A DNA stretch of 64,000 nucleotides, from positions 1 through 64,000 of the forward strand of contig JAAWAE010000036.1 of the NCBI GenBank assembly GCA_022792035.1. Direction: 5' to 3'. Below are positions 51,474 through 59,931 of this stretch, in pieces. The stretch comes from Ruminiclostridium sp. Its GTDB lineage: Bacteria > Bacillota > Clostridia > Oscillospirales > Oscillospiraceae. The translations under genes and the position numbers were made by a program. The stretch's first letter is position 1. Each line of letters starts with the position of its first letter. Under the pieces are notes generated by a model. It made no database searches and had not been told where the DNA came from. It saw only the letters and a list, made by a program, of their open reading frames with translations.

Positions 51474-54400
51474 TCAGCTCAGGATCTCGTCCAGCGTGTC
51501 CAGGAGCTTTTCTATGTCAATGGGCTTTGCAATGTGTCCGTTCATCCCGCACTGCAGCGCCGCCCGTTTGTCCTCTTCAAACGCGTTGGCTGTCATGGCC
51601 AGGATGGGCAGCGACGCCACCGCCTTGTTCTCCATGGCGCGGATGGCACGGGTGGCCTCATAGCCATCCATCACCGGCATCTGTACATCCATGAGGACCA
51701 GATCGTAGTCACCGGGCTTGGCGTTTTTCAGCTTGTTCACCGCCACTTGTCCATTCTCCGCAATCTCCGTGGTGAAGCCTGCCTCGGTGAGGATGGCTAC
51801 GGCGATTTCCTGGTTGAGCTCGTTGTCCTCAGTGAGGAGGATGTGCCCGTTGTGCAGACGGTCCGGACCCCTGCGGGGGCGCTCCGCGTCCGAATCCCCT
51901 TCCACCACCGAGTGCAGGCAGGCCCGCAGCTCCGAGCAGAAGAGGGGTTTGCTGCAGAAGGCCGTAACCCCGGCTTCCCGGGCCTCCTCCTCGATATCCG
52001 CCCAATCGTAGGCGGTGAGGACGATGATGGGCACGTCTTCCTCGGTCTCCTTGCGGATGCGTCGGGCCACCTCGACCCCGTTCATGTCCGGCATCAGCCA
52101 GTCGATGAGGTAGACGCTGTAGTTGTCGTTGCGCATGATCGCCTGACGGGTCCGCAGCACCGCTTCCCGTCCGGACATGGTCCACTCAGCCCGCAGCCCC
52201 ATCTGCTGGAGCATATAGGATACGCTGTCACAGGTGTTGAAGTCATCGTCCACCACCAAGGCCCGACAATTCTTCAGCTTAGGGATCACCTGGGACTCTT
52301 TGGCACGCGCCCCCAGACGGAAAGTGAAGGTGACGATGAATTCCGTCCCCACCCCCTGCTCACTGCGCACTTCGATGGTCCCGTTCATCATGTCTACGAT
52401 ATTCTTTGTGATGGCCATGCCAAGGCCAGTGCCCTGGATGCCGCTGATGGTAGAGTTGCGCTCACGCTCGAAGGGTTCGAAAATGTGTTCCACGAACTCT
52501 TGGCTCATACCGATGCCGGTATCCTTGATGTAAAATTCATAGTTGGCAAAGCCGTCAGGCGCACCAGTCTTCTCCGTGATGCGGATGCTGACGATCCCTC
52601 CGGGGCCGGTGTACTTGATACAGTTGCTCAGAAGGTTCAGCAGGACCTGATTCAGGCGCAGCTTGTCGCAGAAAATCTCCTCGTCCAAAACGTCCACAGT
52701 ATCGATGAACAAGTCCAGCTGCTTGGCCCGGATGTCCCCCTGGATGATGCTGCGCAGACCGTGGAGGATGTCCGGCAGGCTGCACTGGTTCTCCTCCAGG
52801 TGCATCTTCCCGCTCTCAATGCGGCTCATGTCCAGGACATCGTTGATGAGGCTCACCAGATGGTTGCCGGAGGTCAGGATCTTCTTCAGGTATTCCTCCA
52901 CCTGCTCCTTCTGGTCGATATGGGTGATAGCCAGGGTGGTGAAGCCTACAATCGCATTCATGGGGGTGCGGATGTCGAGGGACATATTGGACAGGAAGAC
53001 GCTCTTGGCCTTGCTGGCCCGGTTGGCTTGGAAGAGGGCATCCTCTAAAAGGCTCTTTTTCTGCATCTCTTTCCGGGTCTCATCGTCCACATTGAGAAAA
53101 CCTAGTACGACGCCGCACTCCTGCTCCCAGTCCCCCGTCCGGACGACCTTCATCTGGAAATAACGGATTTCATTGCCGCAGAAGGTGCGATAGTTGAAAT
53201 AGTATTGTTTCTTGTCTGCCAGCTCCCGGCACAGGGTCTCCCGGCTGCAAAGCTGACGCATGGTTTCCTGATCATCTTTGTAGACACAAGTGTCGATGTA
53301 TGCCTGCATACACGTCTCGAGCTGCAGGGGCTTTCCGAACAAATCCTCCAGCACACCGAACTCGCAGGAACTGATCCGCAGGGAGGCACCCTTCCCAGTG
53401 CTCAGATCGAAGACGCAGACCAAGTTGTAATCCTCGCTGAGAGCGTGGATCAGCTCCATCTGCTGGCGTTCCTTCTGCATCTCCCGCAGCTTTTGATCGG
53501 TGCAGTCCAGGAGCAGACGCTGGAAGAAGAGCTCTCCGTTCTCCTCCACCACCTTGATGTTGCCCATAACGTGGGTAATCGCGCCGCTGTCCTTTTGATG
53601 GACGCGGTACTCCACACTGACAGAATCCCCCACCTCATTGAGCTTGTGGATGGCCTCCAACAGCATATCCTTGTCCTCGTCCACAACAGAAGCCGCCACC
53701 ATATCAAACCCGTCGGCGTTCATCTCCTCCCGGGAACTGTAGCCCAGAAGCTTCAATGCCGCCCGGTTGACACTGAGGATGTGGGAACCGTCCATACTGT
53801 GGCAGACCATGCCGCAGTCCATAGAGGTGAAGATCATCTCCATGGTCTGATTCTGGCGGACGATCTCCTGCTTATAGGCCCGCTCCTGGGTTATGTCAAT
53901 GGCTACGCCTACGGTGCCCATAACGCTGCCATCCACATTATAAAGGGGGGATTTATAGGTGGTCAGCAACCGTGTCCCCTCACCGGTCTGGACGATCTCT
54001 TCCGAGATCTTGGTCTGACGGCTCTCCATCACGATACGTTCGGATTCAATGCACACCGGGTCGTCATACTCCACATCCCAGATGTAGGCATGACCCTGAC
54101 CCTCGACTTGCTCCTTCGTCTTCTTCACCGTGCTGCAAAAGCTGTCGTTTACCTTTTCATGAATCCCGTTCTTATTTTTGTACCAGACGAGATTGGGCAC
54201 ACTGTTGATGGTGGCTTCCAAATATTGGCTGGTCTGCCAAAAGTCCTTCTCCTGCTTCCACGCCTGCTGGAGGCGCTGGAAACGAAAGCGCAGCTCCGCC
54301 TGGGACAGCGGGGTATGCCACAAGTCCTGGAGTTTTGGCAGATAGGGATCCAGCCCCTGCCCTTGGGGCGCCAACAGAATCAGCTGGGCCTGGGCCCGCT

Positions 54401-54608
54401 TTCCTTTCAGCAGGGCTTCCAGCCGGCTGGCCCCTAAAGCGCGCCAGTCGGCCAAGATCACATCGGCCCGGGCCATGGGGCCAGGTTCCGGGACGCTGCT
54501 CTCTGTAAAGCTATGGTCAAAGCCTGCAAGGGGCGCAATCCCCCTGAGCTGAACGGTCAGTTCCGTTGGACATCCTATAAAATAAAAGTGGATTTGGCAG
54601 TGATACAT
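51474..54608 (-). CDS. Hybrid sensor kinase with three PAS-like domains and two receivers; H-box His replaced by Leu
   Basis: The protein (1044 aa from the chosen start) contains a novel N-terminal part, PAS domains at about 115-235 and 245-370 and a third PAS-like segment near 385-505, a HisKA-like dimerisation helix at 530-600, an ATPase domain (LLSNCIKYTGPGG, DTGIGMSQEF, GTGLGMAITKNIVDMMNG) and two receivers (LIDWLMPDMNG; DLVLMDVQMPVMDGY). The H-box reads VFLSNMSLDIRTPMNAIVGF with Leu544 (CTC) where autophosphorylating kinases have His. The ATG behind GGGAGGAAGAATCT was chosen. It leads an operon with the frameshifted kinase and the FapA-like gene. Confidence 0.9.
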   Translation of the reverse strand: MYHCQIHFYFIGCPTELTVQLRGIAPLAGFDHSFTESSVPEPGPMARADVILADWRALGASRLEALLKGKRAQAQLILLAPQGQGLDPYLPKLQDLWHTPLSQAELRFRFQRLQQAWKQEKDFWQTSQYLEATINSVPNLVWYKNKNGIHEKVNDSFCSTVKKTKEQVEGQGHAYIWDVEYDDPVCIESERIVMESRQTKISEEIVQTGEGTRLLTTYKSPLYNVDGSVMGTVGVAIDITQERAYKQEIVRQNQTMEMIFTSMDCGMVCHSMDGSHILSVNRAALKLLGYSSREEMNADGFDMVAASVVDEDKDMLLEAIHKLNEVGDSVSVEYRVHQKDSGAITHVMGNIKVVEENGELFFQRLLLDCTDQKLREMQKERQQMELIHALSEDYNLVCVFDLSTGKGASLRISSCEFGVLEDLFGKPLQLETCMQAYIDTCVYKDDQETMRQLCSRETLCRELADKKQYYFNYRTFCGNEIRYFQMKVVRTGDWEQECGVVLGFLNVDDETRKEMQKKSLLEDALFQANRASKAKSVFLSNMSLDIRTPMNAIVGFTTLAITHIDQKEQVEEYLKKILTSGNHLVSLINDVLDMSRIESGKMHLEENQCSLPDILHGLRSIIQGDIRAKQLDLFIDTVDVLDEEIFCDKLRLNQVLLNLLSNCIKYTGPGGIVSIRITEKTGAPDGFANYEFYIKDTGIGMSQEFVEHIFEPFERERNSTISGIQGTGLGMAITKNIVDMMNGTIEVRSEQGVGTEFIVTFTFRLGARAKESQVIPKLKNCRALVVDDDFNTCDSVSYMLQQMGLRAEWTMSGREAVLRTRQAIMRNDNYSVYLIDWLMPDMNGVEVARRIRKETEEDVPIIVLTAYDWADIEEEAREAGVTAFCSKPLFCSELRACLHSVVEGDSDAERPRRGPDRLHNGHILLTEDNELNQEIAVAILTEAGFTTEIAENGQVAVNKLKNAKPGDYDLVLMDVQMPVMDGYEATRAIRAMENKAVASLPILAMTANAFEEDKRAALQCGMNGHIAKPIDIEKLLDTLDEILS

Positions 54609-54710
54609 AGATTCTTCCTCCCGCTGCGAAAGCCCCAGGCCCGTCTCCCTGGCACAGCCTTGGCTCACCGGTCTTGGTCTGAGGGACCAGCAATCGGTCT
54701 CTTTCCTTCT

Positions 54711-54739
54711 ATTTTATCAATCGTAAAGCCACCTGTCAA
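54711..54739 (-). promoter_or_regulatory. SigA promoter of the hybrid kinase/FapA operon
   Basis: On the minus strand TTGACA and TAAAAT are spaced by 17 nt; the leader is about 95 nt long. Confidence 0.8.
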
Positions 54740-54770
54740 CATGAGACGGCGCAGCAGCGGCAGAAACCCT

Positions 54771-54806
54771 AAAAAATCCCCGCGTGGACGGTGCTCACGC
54801 GAGGAG
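54771..54806 (-). terminator. Terminator of the pilus-like operon
   Basis: CCTCGCGTG and CACGCGGGG pair around a nine-base loop, followed by ATTTTTTAGG on the minus strand. Confidence 0.8.
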
Positions 54807-54824
54807 TTTTCAGCTTCTTTCTTC

Positions 54825-55883
54825 TTATCCCAAGCGCCGCTGGAGCTGCTCCGGGTGGTCGGAGCTGGACAGCGCCGTCTCCTTGGAGATCCGCCCTGCC
54901 TTATACAGCGAGAAAATGGACTGATCCATGGAAATCATCCCCTCCGCGCCGCCGGCGGCAATGGCGTTGTCAATCTGGTGGCTCTTGCTGTCCCGGATCA
55001 GACTGCGGATGCCGTTGTTGACGTGCATCACCTCAAAGGCCGGGGCCAGCTTCCCGTCCACGGTCTGCAGCAGCTGCTGGGACACCATGGTGTGCAGAAC
55101 CATGCTCAGCTGGATGCGGACCTGGGCCTGCTGGTCACTGGGGAAGGCGTCCACGATGCGGTCCACTGTGTTTACCGCCCCCTGGGTGTGGAGGGTGGCG
55201 ATGAGGAGATGGCCCGTCTCCGCTGCGGTCATGGCAGTGCGGATGGTCTCCGGGTCCCGCATCTCCCCCAAGAGCACCACGTCCGGGGCCTGGCGCAGAC
55301 AGGCGCGAAGGGCGGAGTTGTAGTCCTCAGTGTCAATGGAGATCTCCCGCTGGCTGACGATGCTCTTATAATTGCGGTGGAGATATTCGATGGGGTTCTC
55401 CATGGTGATGATGTGGCACTCCCGGTCCCGGTTGATCTGGTCGATGATGCAGGCCTGGGTGGTGGACTTGCCGCTGCCGGCAGTGCCCGTGACCAAAATC
55501 ATGCCGTGGCGGACCTGGGAGAGCTTGATGACTTCTTCCGGAATCCCCATCTCCTGCCAGTCCGGGATGCCGAAGGCCACCACCCGGATCACCGCCGCCA
55601 TGGAACCTCTCTGCCGGTATGTGTTGGCCCGGAAGCGGGCCAAGCCCGGCAGGGCAAAGGAGAAGTCATCGTCTCCCCGACCCATGAACAGGTCCATAGA
55701 GCGGCCTGCTCGAGCGTAGAGATCCGTAATCAGCCGTTCCGTATCCGAAGGCATCATCCGCTCCTCGCCGATGGGGCAGAGCCGTTGATCCAGCTTCTGG
55801 CACACCGGACTGCCGGCGATGATGAACAAATCGGAGGCGTTGTCCTCCACAGAGCGGGTCAAATAGTCCAGCAATTCTGCCAT
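54825..55883 (-). CDS. pilT: PilT-like type IV filament ATPase
   Basis: The 352-residue protein has the PilT order of motifs: N-terminal PAS-like part, Walker A VTGTAGSGKSTTQ near 130, Asp box ITMENPIEYLH (usually IEDPIE, so Asp is Asn), Walker B LLGEMRDPETI, His box LIATLHTQGAVNTVDRIVDAFP and an AIRNLI-like stretch GIRSLIRDSKSH near 303, the last being typical of retraction ATPases. It is the only ATPase in the operon; no PilB/GspE is present. It starts 10 nt after the preceding gene. Confidence 0.9.
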   Translation of the reverse strand: MAELLDYLTRSVEDNASDLFIIAGSPVCQKLDQRLCPIGEERMMPSDTERLITDLYARAGRSMDLFMGRGDDDFSFALPGLARFRANTYRQRGSMAAVIRVVAFGIPDWQEMGIPEEVIKLSQVRHGMILVTGTAGSGKSTTQACIIDQINRDRECHIITMENPIEYLHRNYKSIVSQREISIDTEDYNSALRACLRQAPDVVLLGEMRDPETIRTAMTAAETGHLLIATLHTQGAVNTVDRIVDAFPSDQQAQVRIQLSMVLHTMVSQQLLQTVDGKLAPAFEVMHVNNGIRSLIRDSKSHQIDNAIAAGGAEGMISMDQSIFSLYKAGRISKETALSSSDHPEQLQRRLG

Positions 55884-55893
55884 GTCGTTCCTC

Positions 55894-56328
55894 CTATTCC
55901 CCGTCCCAAACCGTCAGGCTGTCGTCGATGGACCAGTCGCCGGTGGGGACGGCCTGCCAGCGCCGGACCATATACTCCTCGCCCCGAAACTCCACCGTGA
56001 CCCTGAGTGTCTGGGTCTCGGAGATGGGACAGTCGTAGGAATAACTCACATCCCCGGCGTCGTTGATCTTCTTACTTTTTATTTTGATGTCCTTGGACAC
56101 CGTCTCACCGCTGCGCAGCTGAGCCAGGACCTCCTGGGCCTTGCTGTCAGCGTTGTAATATTCTTCTACAGATCGGGCCGAAATTTGGCTGAGCCGTCCG
56201 TCGGCCCGGACGGTGGAGAGGCTCAGCAGCGCGAACACCGTCAGGCACAGCACGGCGAACACCACCAGCAGAGAGGCCCCGCCGATGGCCGGAGGCGAGA
56301 TGCGCCCGTCCTCTTTCTTAGCTGCCAT
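55894..56328 (-). CDS. Hypothetical single-span membrane protein of the pilus-like operon
   Basis: The 144-residue protein has a basic start, a membrane helix at about 17-37 (GASLLVVFAVLCLTVFALLSL) and an extracytoplasmic domain with a helical part and beta-rich end. This fits a minor-pilin-like or anchored protein, but there is no canonical prepilin cleavage site. It overlaps the upstream gene by 11 nt, showing tight coupling. Confidence 0.7.
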   Translation of the reverse strand: MAAKKEDGRISPPAIGGASLLVVFAVLCLTVFALLSLSTVRADGRLSQISARSVEEYYNADSKAQEVLAQLRSGETVSKDIKIKSKKINDAGDVSYSYDCPISETQTLRVTVEFRGEEYMVRRWQAVPTGDWSIDDSLTVWDGE

Positions 56329-56749
56329 GGATGCTCACCTCCTGCCATGCCGCCTCCAGGCGGAACAGTTCCGTTTCCTCCTGTTCGTCCCGCAGCCACA
56401 CGGCGGCCCGGCCCAGACCGGGCTGGTCCTCCTCCAGGCGGGTGACGCCCAGGGTATAGCGCATGGTATCCTCTGCCGGAGTCCAATCCTTGGCATAGTC
56501 CACCATCAGGGAATCCGAGTCATATGTATCAGCGCCCAGCAGTTTGGCAGCTTGGGCGAAGTCACCCTTGGAAGCCCGGATGGCCTCCGCTGCGTTCTGG
56601 CACAGGGACACGGCTTGGTCCCGGTCCACAATCTGCTGGGAGAGCTGGTCGGACTTCACAAAAGCCTGCATACACAGCGCCGCCGCCAAGGCGAACACCA
56701 GCAGCATGACCATCTGCTCCATGAGCACCAAAGGCGCTTTGCTCCTCAT
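56318..56749 (-). CDS. Minor-pilin-like membrane protein
   Basis: The 143-residue protein has MRSKAPLVLMEQMVMLLVFA, a short positive leader followed by an uncharged helix with a Glu near its start, reminiscent of the pilin N-terminal pattern (Glu at position 5 of mature pilins, here about the sixth after Ala-Pro). A helical segment (QIVDRDQAVSLCQNAAEAIR) and a beta-rich end follow. No G/A-F cleavage site is certain. It overlaps its neighbours by 4 and 11 nt. Confidence 0.65.
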   Translation of the reverse strand: MRSKAPLVLMEQMVMLLVFALAAALCMQAFVKSDQLSQQIVDRDQAVSLCQNAAEAIRASKGDFAQAAKLLGADTYDSDSLMVDYAKDWTPAEDTMRYTLGVTRLEEDQPGLGRAAVWLRDEQEETELFRLEAAWQEVSIHGS

Positions 56750-57237
56750 GCCGCCGCCCCCCTCTCACTGCGCAGGGACAGCAGCAGCTCCGCTTCCCTG
56801 CCCTCCTGGGTGGTCAGGGACAGCTTCAATACCCCTCGGGACAGCTCCGCCGACAGAGACTGGGCCGGCATGATCTCCTCTCCGTCCGCCGGGGAGACCT
56901 CATTGCTGGCGGCACAGAAGAGCTCCTTCAGATGACCCTCGTCCACATAGACATAGGTCACATAGTCCGCTCCGTCAATCTCTTCCCGCAGGAGCAGGGC
57001 GTCCCTGCCGTCAAAGTCCTCCACGCTGACCCCGTTGATCCGGTCAGCCTGACGCACTCTGGCCGCCAGATATTGGGCGCAGACCCGGTAATCATAAGCC
57101 GCCTGATCCCGGTCCGTCAAGGCCCGGTACGTATTGGCCCCCGTCAGCAGCACTGCCATCAGACAGACGGCGAACACGCCAAAAAGCAGCAGGGCCAGCA
57201 GACCCTCTAATTGATGTTTTTGCCCACTTCTTGTCAT
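56746..57237 (-). CDS. DUF4860-like membrane protein of the pilus-like operon
   Basis: The 163-residue protein has a membrane helix at about 11-31 (EGLLALLLFGVFAVCLMAVL), then YRALTDRDQAAYDYRVCAQYLAARV and a beta-rich domain with FDGRDALLLREEIDGADYVT, as I recall for DUF4860 proteins, which accompany type IV-filament genes in Clostridia. The Glu at the membrane-helix start is pilin-like. Function is unknown; a structural role in the filament or its assembly is inferred. Confidence 0.68.
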   Translation of the reverse strand: MTRSGQKHQLEGLLALLLFGVFAVCLMAVLLTGANTYRALTDRDQAAYDYRVCAQYLAARVRQADRINGVSVEDFDGRDALLLREEIDGADYVTYVYVDEGHLKELFCAASNEVSPADGEEIMPAQSLSAELSRGVLKLSLTTQEGREAELLLSLRSERGAAA

Positions 57238-57332
57238 TTTTCATAGCCTCAAGCTCTTAAAAATGTCACAGCTTCAAGAAAAGGCAGGGGACAGCGCGAC
57301 CTCGCGCGGCCCCCCTCCTTATCCGTTACGGG

Positions 57333-57656
57333 TCAGGACCCGGTCCCCTGCACCGGCACCACCGTGATATCCGGCATCAGGTTTTGGGCAATGGCCACGT
57401 AATGCACCGTGCAATGCGTCTCGTCGATCTGCAGGCCGAAGCGCTCCTGAAGGGCCTCCAGGCTGGGGGGATAGACCCCCTCCGCCGCGTAGCAGGCTAC
57501 GCTGCTGCGGCGCACCGCTTCTTCTACCTGCTTGAGCTGCTCCTGGGCCTGTCCGCTGCCCAGCTCGTCCAGGGCGGTGGAAAAAAACAATAAAACCACC
57601 GCCACCGCCAGCACCGGCAGGGCCATTCGCAGCAGGTTCTTCCATCTTTTTTTCAT
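57333..57656 (-). CDS. Pilin-like small membrane protein
   Basis: The 107-residue protein has a basic leader (MKKRWKNLLRM), a membrane helix at about 12-28 and a soluble region VEEAVRRSSVACYAAEGVYPPSLEALQERF that matches the 'AxxCYAxEGxYPPSLExL' turn of pilin and pseudopilin globular domains. There is no Gly-Phe-Thr-Leu-x-Glu processing site. It starts 4 nt after the PilC-like gene; the 95 bp behind it have no gene and only a small GC-rich hairpin. Confidence 0.68.
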   Translation of the reverse strand: MKKRWKNLLRMALPVLAVAVVLLFFSTALDELGSGQAQEQLKQVEEAVRRSSVACYAAEGVYPPSLEALQERFGLQIDETHCTVHYVAIAQNLMPDITVVPVQGTGS

Positions 57657-57660
57657 GGTC

Positions 57661-58695
57661 TCACCCGATGGTACTCATGATGTGCATCAGCGGCAGCATC
57701 ACAGACAGCAGGATCAGGCCCACCAGCACCGAGCAGATCAGCACCAGTGCCGGCTCCACCCGGCTCACCATCTCCTCCACAGCGGCTTCGCTGTCTTCGG
57801 AGAGGTCCCGGGCAATCTTCTCCATGGCCATATCGGCCGAACCGCTGCGCTGACCCAGCTCCAACAGCCGGCAGGCGCTGCTGGGGAGCAGGTCGCTGCT
57901 GCGCACCGCCTCGGACAGGGAACTCCCCTCCTCCAGCTTATCGCAGCAGGACTGGCAGCGGGCCTGGGCCAGAGGCACATCCGCCAGCAAGGTGGCTGAG
58001 AGCTCCAGCGCCTTCTCCAGCGGCAGGCCGCTGGTCATGCCCATGGACAGCGCCTGAATCAGGCGCGCGTTATTCATACGCCGGGAAACGCCCCGGTCTC
58101 CCCGGCTCCTGCGCCAGGAAGAGAGAATCTTGCCGCGAAAGCGGTCGCTCTGGGCAAAGGCGGCGCATAGCACCACCACCACTGCCAGCAACACCCACAG
58201 CAAGGGCATCACAGATCCCAACCCGCGGCCCAAGGCCAGCAGGCCCCCGGCTACGCCGGTAAGCCTGCTGCCCAGGGAGATATATACATCATTGAATATG
58301 GGCAGGACCCGGATCAGGAGCACCCCGATGACCACCAGCATCAGCACCAGCATCACCGCCGGATACAGCAGCGCGCTGCGCACCTGACGCTCCAGGCGCA
58401 TCCTGCGCTCGTAGTACTGGGACAGCCCGGCCAGGGCCTCCTCGGTGCGGCCGGTCTCCTCCCCCACCTGGATCAGTCCGCAAACGTAGGCAGGGAAGCG
58501 TCCGCTCTGCCGCAGGCACTCCGAGAGCGGTGCGCCCAGGTCAGCCTGTTCTGCCATGCCCTCCAGCAGGTCCTGGTAGGCGCCCTCCTGGCCCAGAAGG
58601 GCCAGGGCGTCGCCTACGCTGACACCAGCGTGGAGGAGCAGATACAGTTCCATGGTCAAACCGGAGAGTTCCCGGTTCGTGATCGTCTTTGCCAT
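57661..58695 (-). CDS. pilC: PilC/GspF-type inner-membrane platform protein
   Basis: The 344-residue protein contains two tandem T2SF domains, each with a helical bundle before membrane helices: ELSGLTMELYLLLHAGVSVGDAL with VGEETGRTEEALAGLSQYYERR, and ARLIQALSMGMTSGLPLEKALELSA with LLELGQRSGSADMAMEKIARD, and hydrophobic segments near 107-130, 155-180 and 318-340. It is the polytopic platform on which type IV filaments or T2SS pseudopili are assembled. It follows the transglutaminase gene by 11 nt. Confidence 0.9.
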   Translation of the reverse strand: MAKTITNRELSGLTMELYLLLHAGVSVGDALALLGQEGAYQDLLEGMAEQADLGAPLSECLRQSGRFPAYVCGLIQVGEETGRTEEALAGLSQYYERRMRLERQVRSALLYPAVMLVLMLVVIGVLLIRVLPIFNDVYISLGSRLTGVAGGLLALGRGLGSVMPLLWVLLAVVVVLCAAFAQSDRFRGKILSSWRRSRGDRGVSRRMNNARLIQALSMGMTSGLPLEKALELSATLLADVPLAQARCQSCCDKLEEGSSLSEAVRSSDLLPSSACRLLELGQRSGSADMAMEKIARDLSEDSEAAVEEMVSRVEPALVLICSVLVGLILLSVMLPLMHIMSTIG

Positions 58696-58706
58696 CGTGC
58701 AGGATC

Positions 58707-59711
58707 TTAGTAGAGGTACTTGGTGGTGTAGTTGCTGCCGTCACCCACGTACTGCTGAATCGCCGCACTGTTTTTGCTGGAAGAGATGAAGGTGGGGTCC
58801 ATCCGCTGCCAGGAGGTGCCGTCAAAGAAGATGGCGCCGTCCACCCAGCCGCTCTCCTCGGTATAGACGCTGACCCAGGCATGGTATGCCTGACCGGCGT
58901 AGCCCACCACCAGCTTGCAGGGGATATCCTGGCTGCGCAGCATCCCGGTCATCAGGGCGGCATAGTCGAAGCAGATGCCCTTGCCCTCAGCCAGGGTGGT
59001 ATCCAGGACAGGCAGATAGCCGGACTTCACCGTAGCGGCCTTCTGGCTGTCATAGGTGATGTGGGAGACCACAAAGTCATAGACCTTCTGCACCTTTTTC
59101 AAGGTGTCCGTCTCCCCGCTGGTGAGCTCCGCGGCCTTGGCCACGGTGTTCTTGGCCACACCATAGTCTACATACTGGTTGGGATAGAGGAAGGGGCCGA
59201 ACTCGTTGGCCAGAGTCACGTCAAAGGACTCGGACAGAACGGTGGCATAGCGGTCGCTCTCGATGTTCTCGAAAACCGTCACCTGATACTTCCCGTTGCC
59301 GTCGGACAGGGGGAAGGTGGTCCAGGTGTCCGCCTTCAGGTCATAGGTGTAAGTGGTCTTTGCCGTCACCTGGACCTTCAGCCGCTTTCCGGAGGCAGAG
59401 GAGCTGGTGATCATGATATAACCATCCTTGGCGTTGGAATAATCGATGGTAGCCTGATCGCTCTTCTTAGCCTGGGTCCCGGGGGCCGTGGGCTTGAGGT
59501 TGCCAGATTGTACGGGCTGAGGTGCGTCAGCCAGTGCTACCGCCTCGTCGCTGATTTTAGCCACTTCCACCACAGGCGAGACGTCGATATACATCGACTC
59601 AGAGTCGTTCTCCTGGGCCGGCTGGGACGCGCTTTCGTCCTGTGTGCCGCAGCCTGCCAGCAGCATCAGCAACATAGAGGCCAGGAGAACCAATGAAAGT
59701 TTTTTCTTCAT
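58707..59711 (-). CDS. Transglutaminase-like lipoprotein
   Basis: The protein (334 aa) has a lipoprotein signal (MKKKLSLVLLASMLLMLLAG then Cys21), a spacer rich in Gln, Pro and Ser, and a transglutaminase-like domain from about 215: catalytic Cys in GKGICFDYAALMTGML, His in AYHAWVSVYT and Asp in RMDPTF. Members can be crosslinking or protease/peptidase-type enzymes acting outside the cell. The ATG eight bases behind GGGAGG was chosen. As first gene of the pilus-like operon it may act on the filament or cell wall. Confidence 0.87.
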   Translation of the reverse strand: MKKKLSLVLLASMLLMLLAGCGTQDESASQPAQENDSESMYIDVSPVVEVAKISDEAVALADAPQPVQSGNLKPTAPGTQAKKSDQATIDYSNAKDGYIMITSSSASGKRLKVQVTAKTTYTYDLKADTWTTFPLSDGNGKYQVTVFENIESDRYATVLSESFDVTLANEFGPFLYPNQYVDYGVAKNTVAKAAELTSGETDTLKKVQKVYDFVVSHITYDSQKAATVKSGYLPVLDTTLAEGKGICFDYAALMTGMLRSQDIPCKLVVGYAGQAYHAWVSVYTEESGWVDGAIFFDGTSWQRMDPTFISSSKNSAAIQQYVGDGSNYTTKYLY

Positions 59712-59740
59712 ATACATTTCCTCCCTTAGACGATGTTTGG

Positions 59741-59777
59741 AAGCTATACCCGCTGTGCACGCAAACAGGTACAGCTT
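59741..59777 (-). promoter_or_regulatory. Leader hairpin of the pilus-like operon
   Basis: AAGCTGTACC and GGGTATAGCTT can pair around a long loop in the mRNA leader. No aptamer is recognised. Confidence 0.3.
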
Positions 59778-59785
59778 CCATGGGC

Positions 59786-59814
59786 ATTTTACCATAGAGG
59801 ATATGACAAAGCAA
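59786..59814 (-). promoter_or_regulatory. SigA promoter of the pilus-like operon
   Basis: On the minus strand TTGCTT and TAAAAT are spaced by 17 nt, about 75 nt before the transglutaminase start codon. Confidence 0.7.
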
Positions 59815-59882
59815 GCACATTTTTCTTTCTTTTCTGCCTATCTATATCCTATGAATTCCCTCCCTTTTGTGCTACTTTTCGC

Positions 59883-59931
59883 AAAGGAAGGCCCGACCCA
59901 GAGAAGTCTTCCCCGGGACGGGCCTTCCTTT
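59883..59931. terminator. Hairpin behind iscU
   Basis: AAAGGAAGGCCCG pairs with CGGGCCTTCCTTT; a T-run is best on the plus strand, weaker on the minus strand. It starts directly at the iscU stop codon. Confidence 0.7.

Noticed and set aside
51420..56000. Long plus-strand frames (51420-53048, 53205-54437, 54513-56000) opposite the hybrid kinase and PilT genes
   Set aside because: Low-complexity His/Leu/Val-rich translations without ribosome binding sites; the minus strand codes for recognisable domains throughout.
57319..57645. Alternative 108-codon frame over the pilin-like gene
   Set aside because: Gly/Ala/Arg-rich shadow; the chosen frame has a signal-type membrane helix, pilin-like motif and correct operon spacing.
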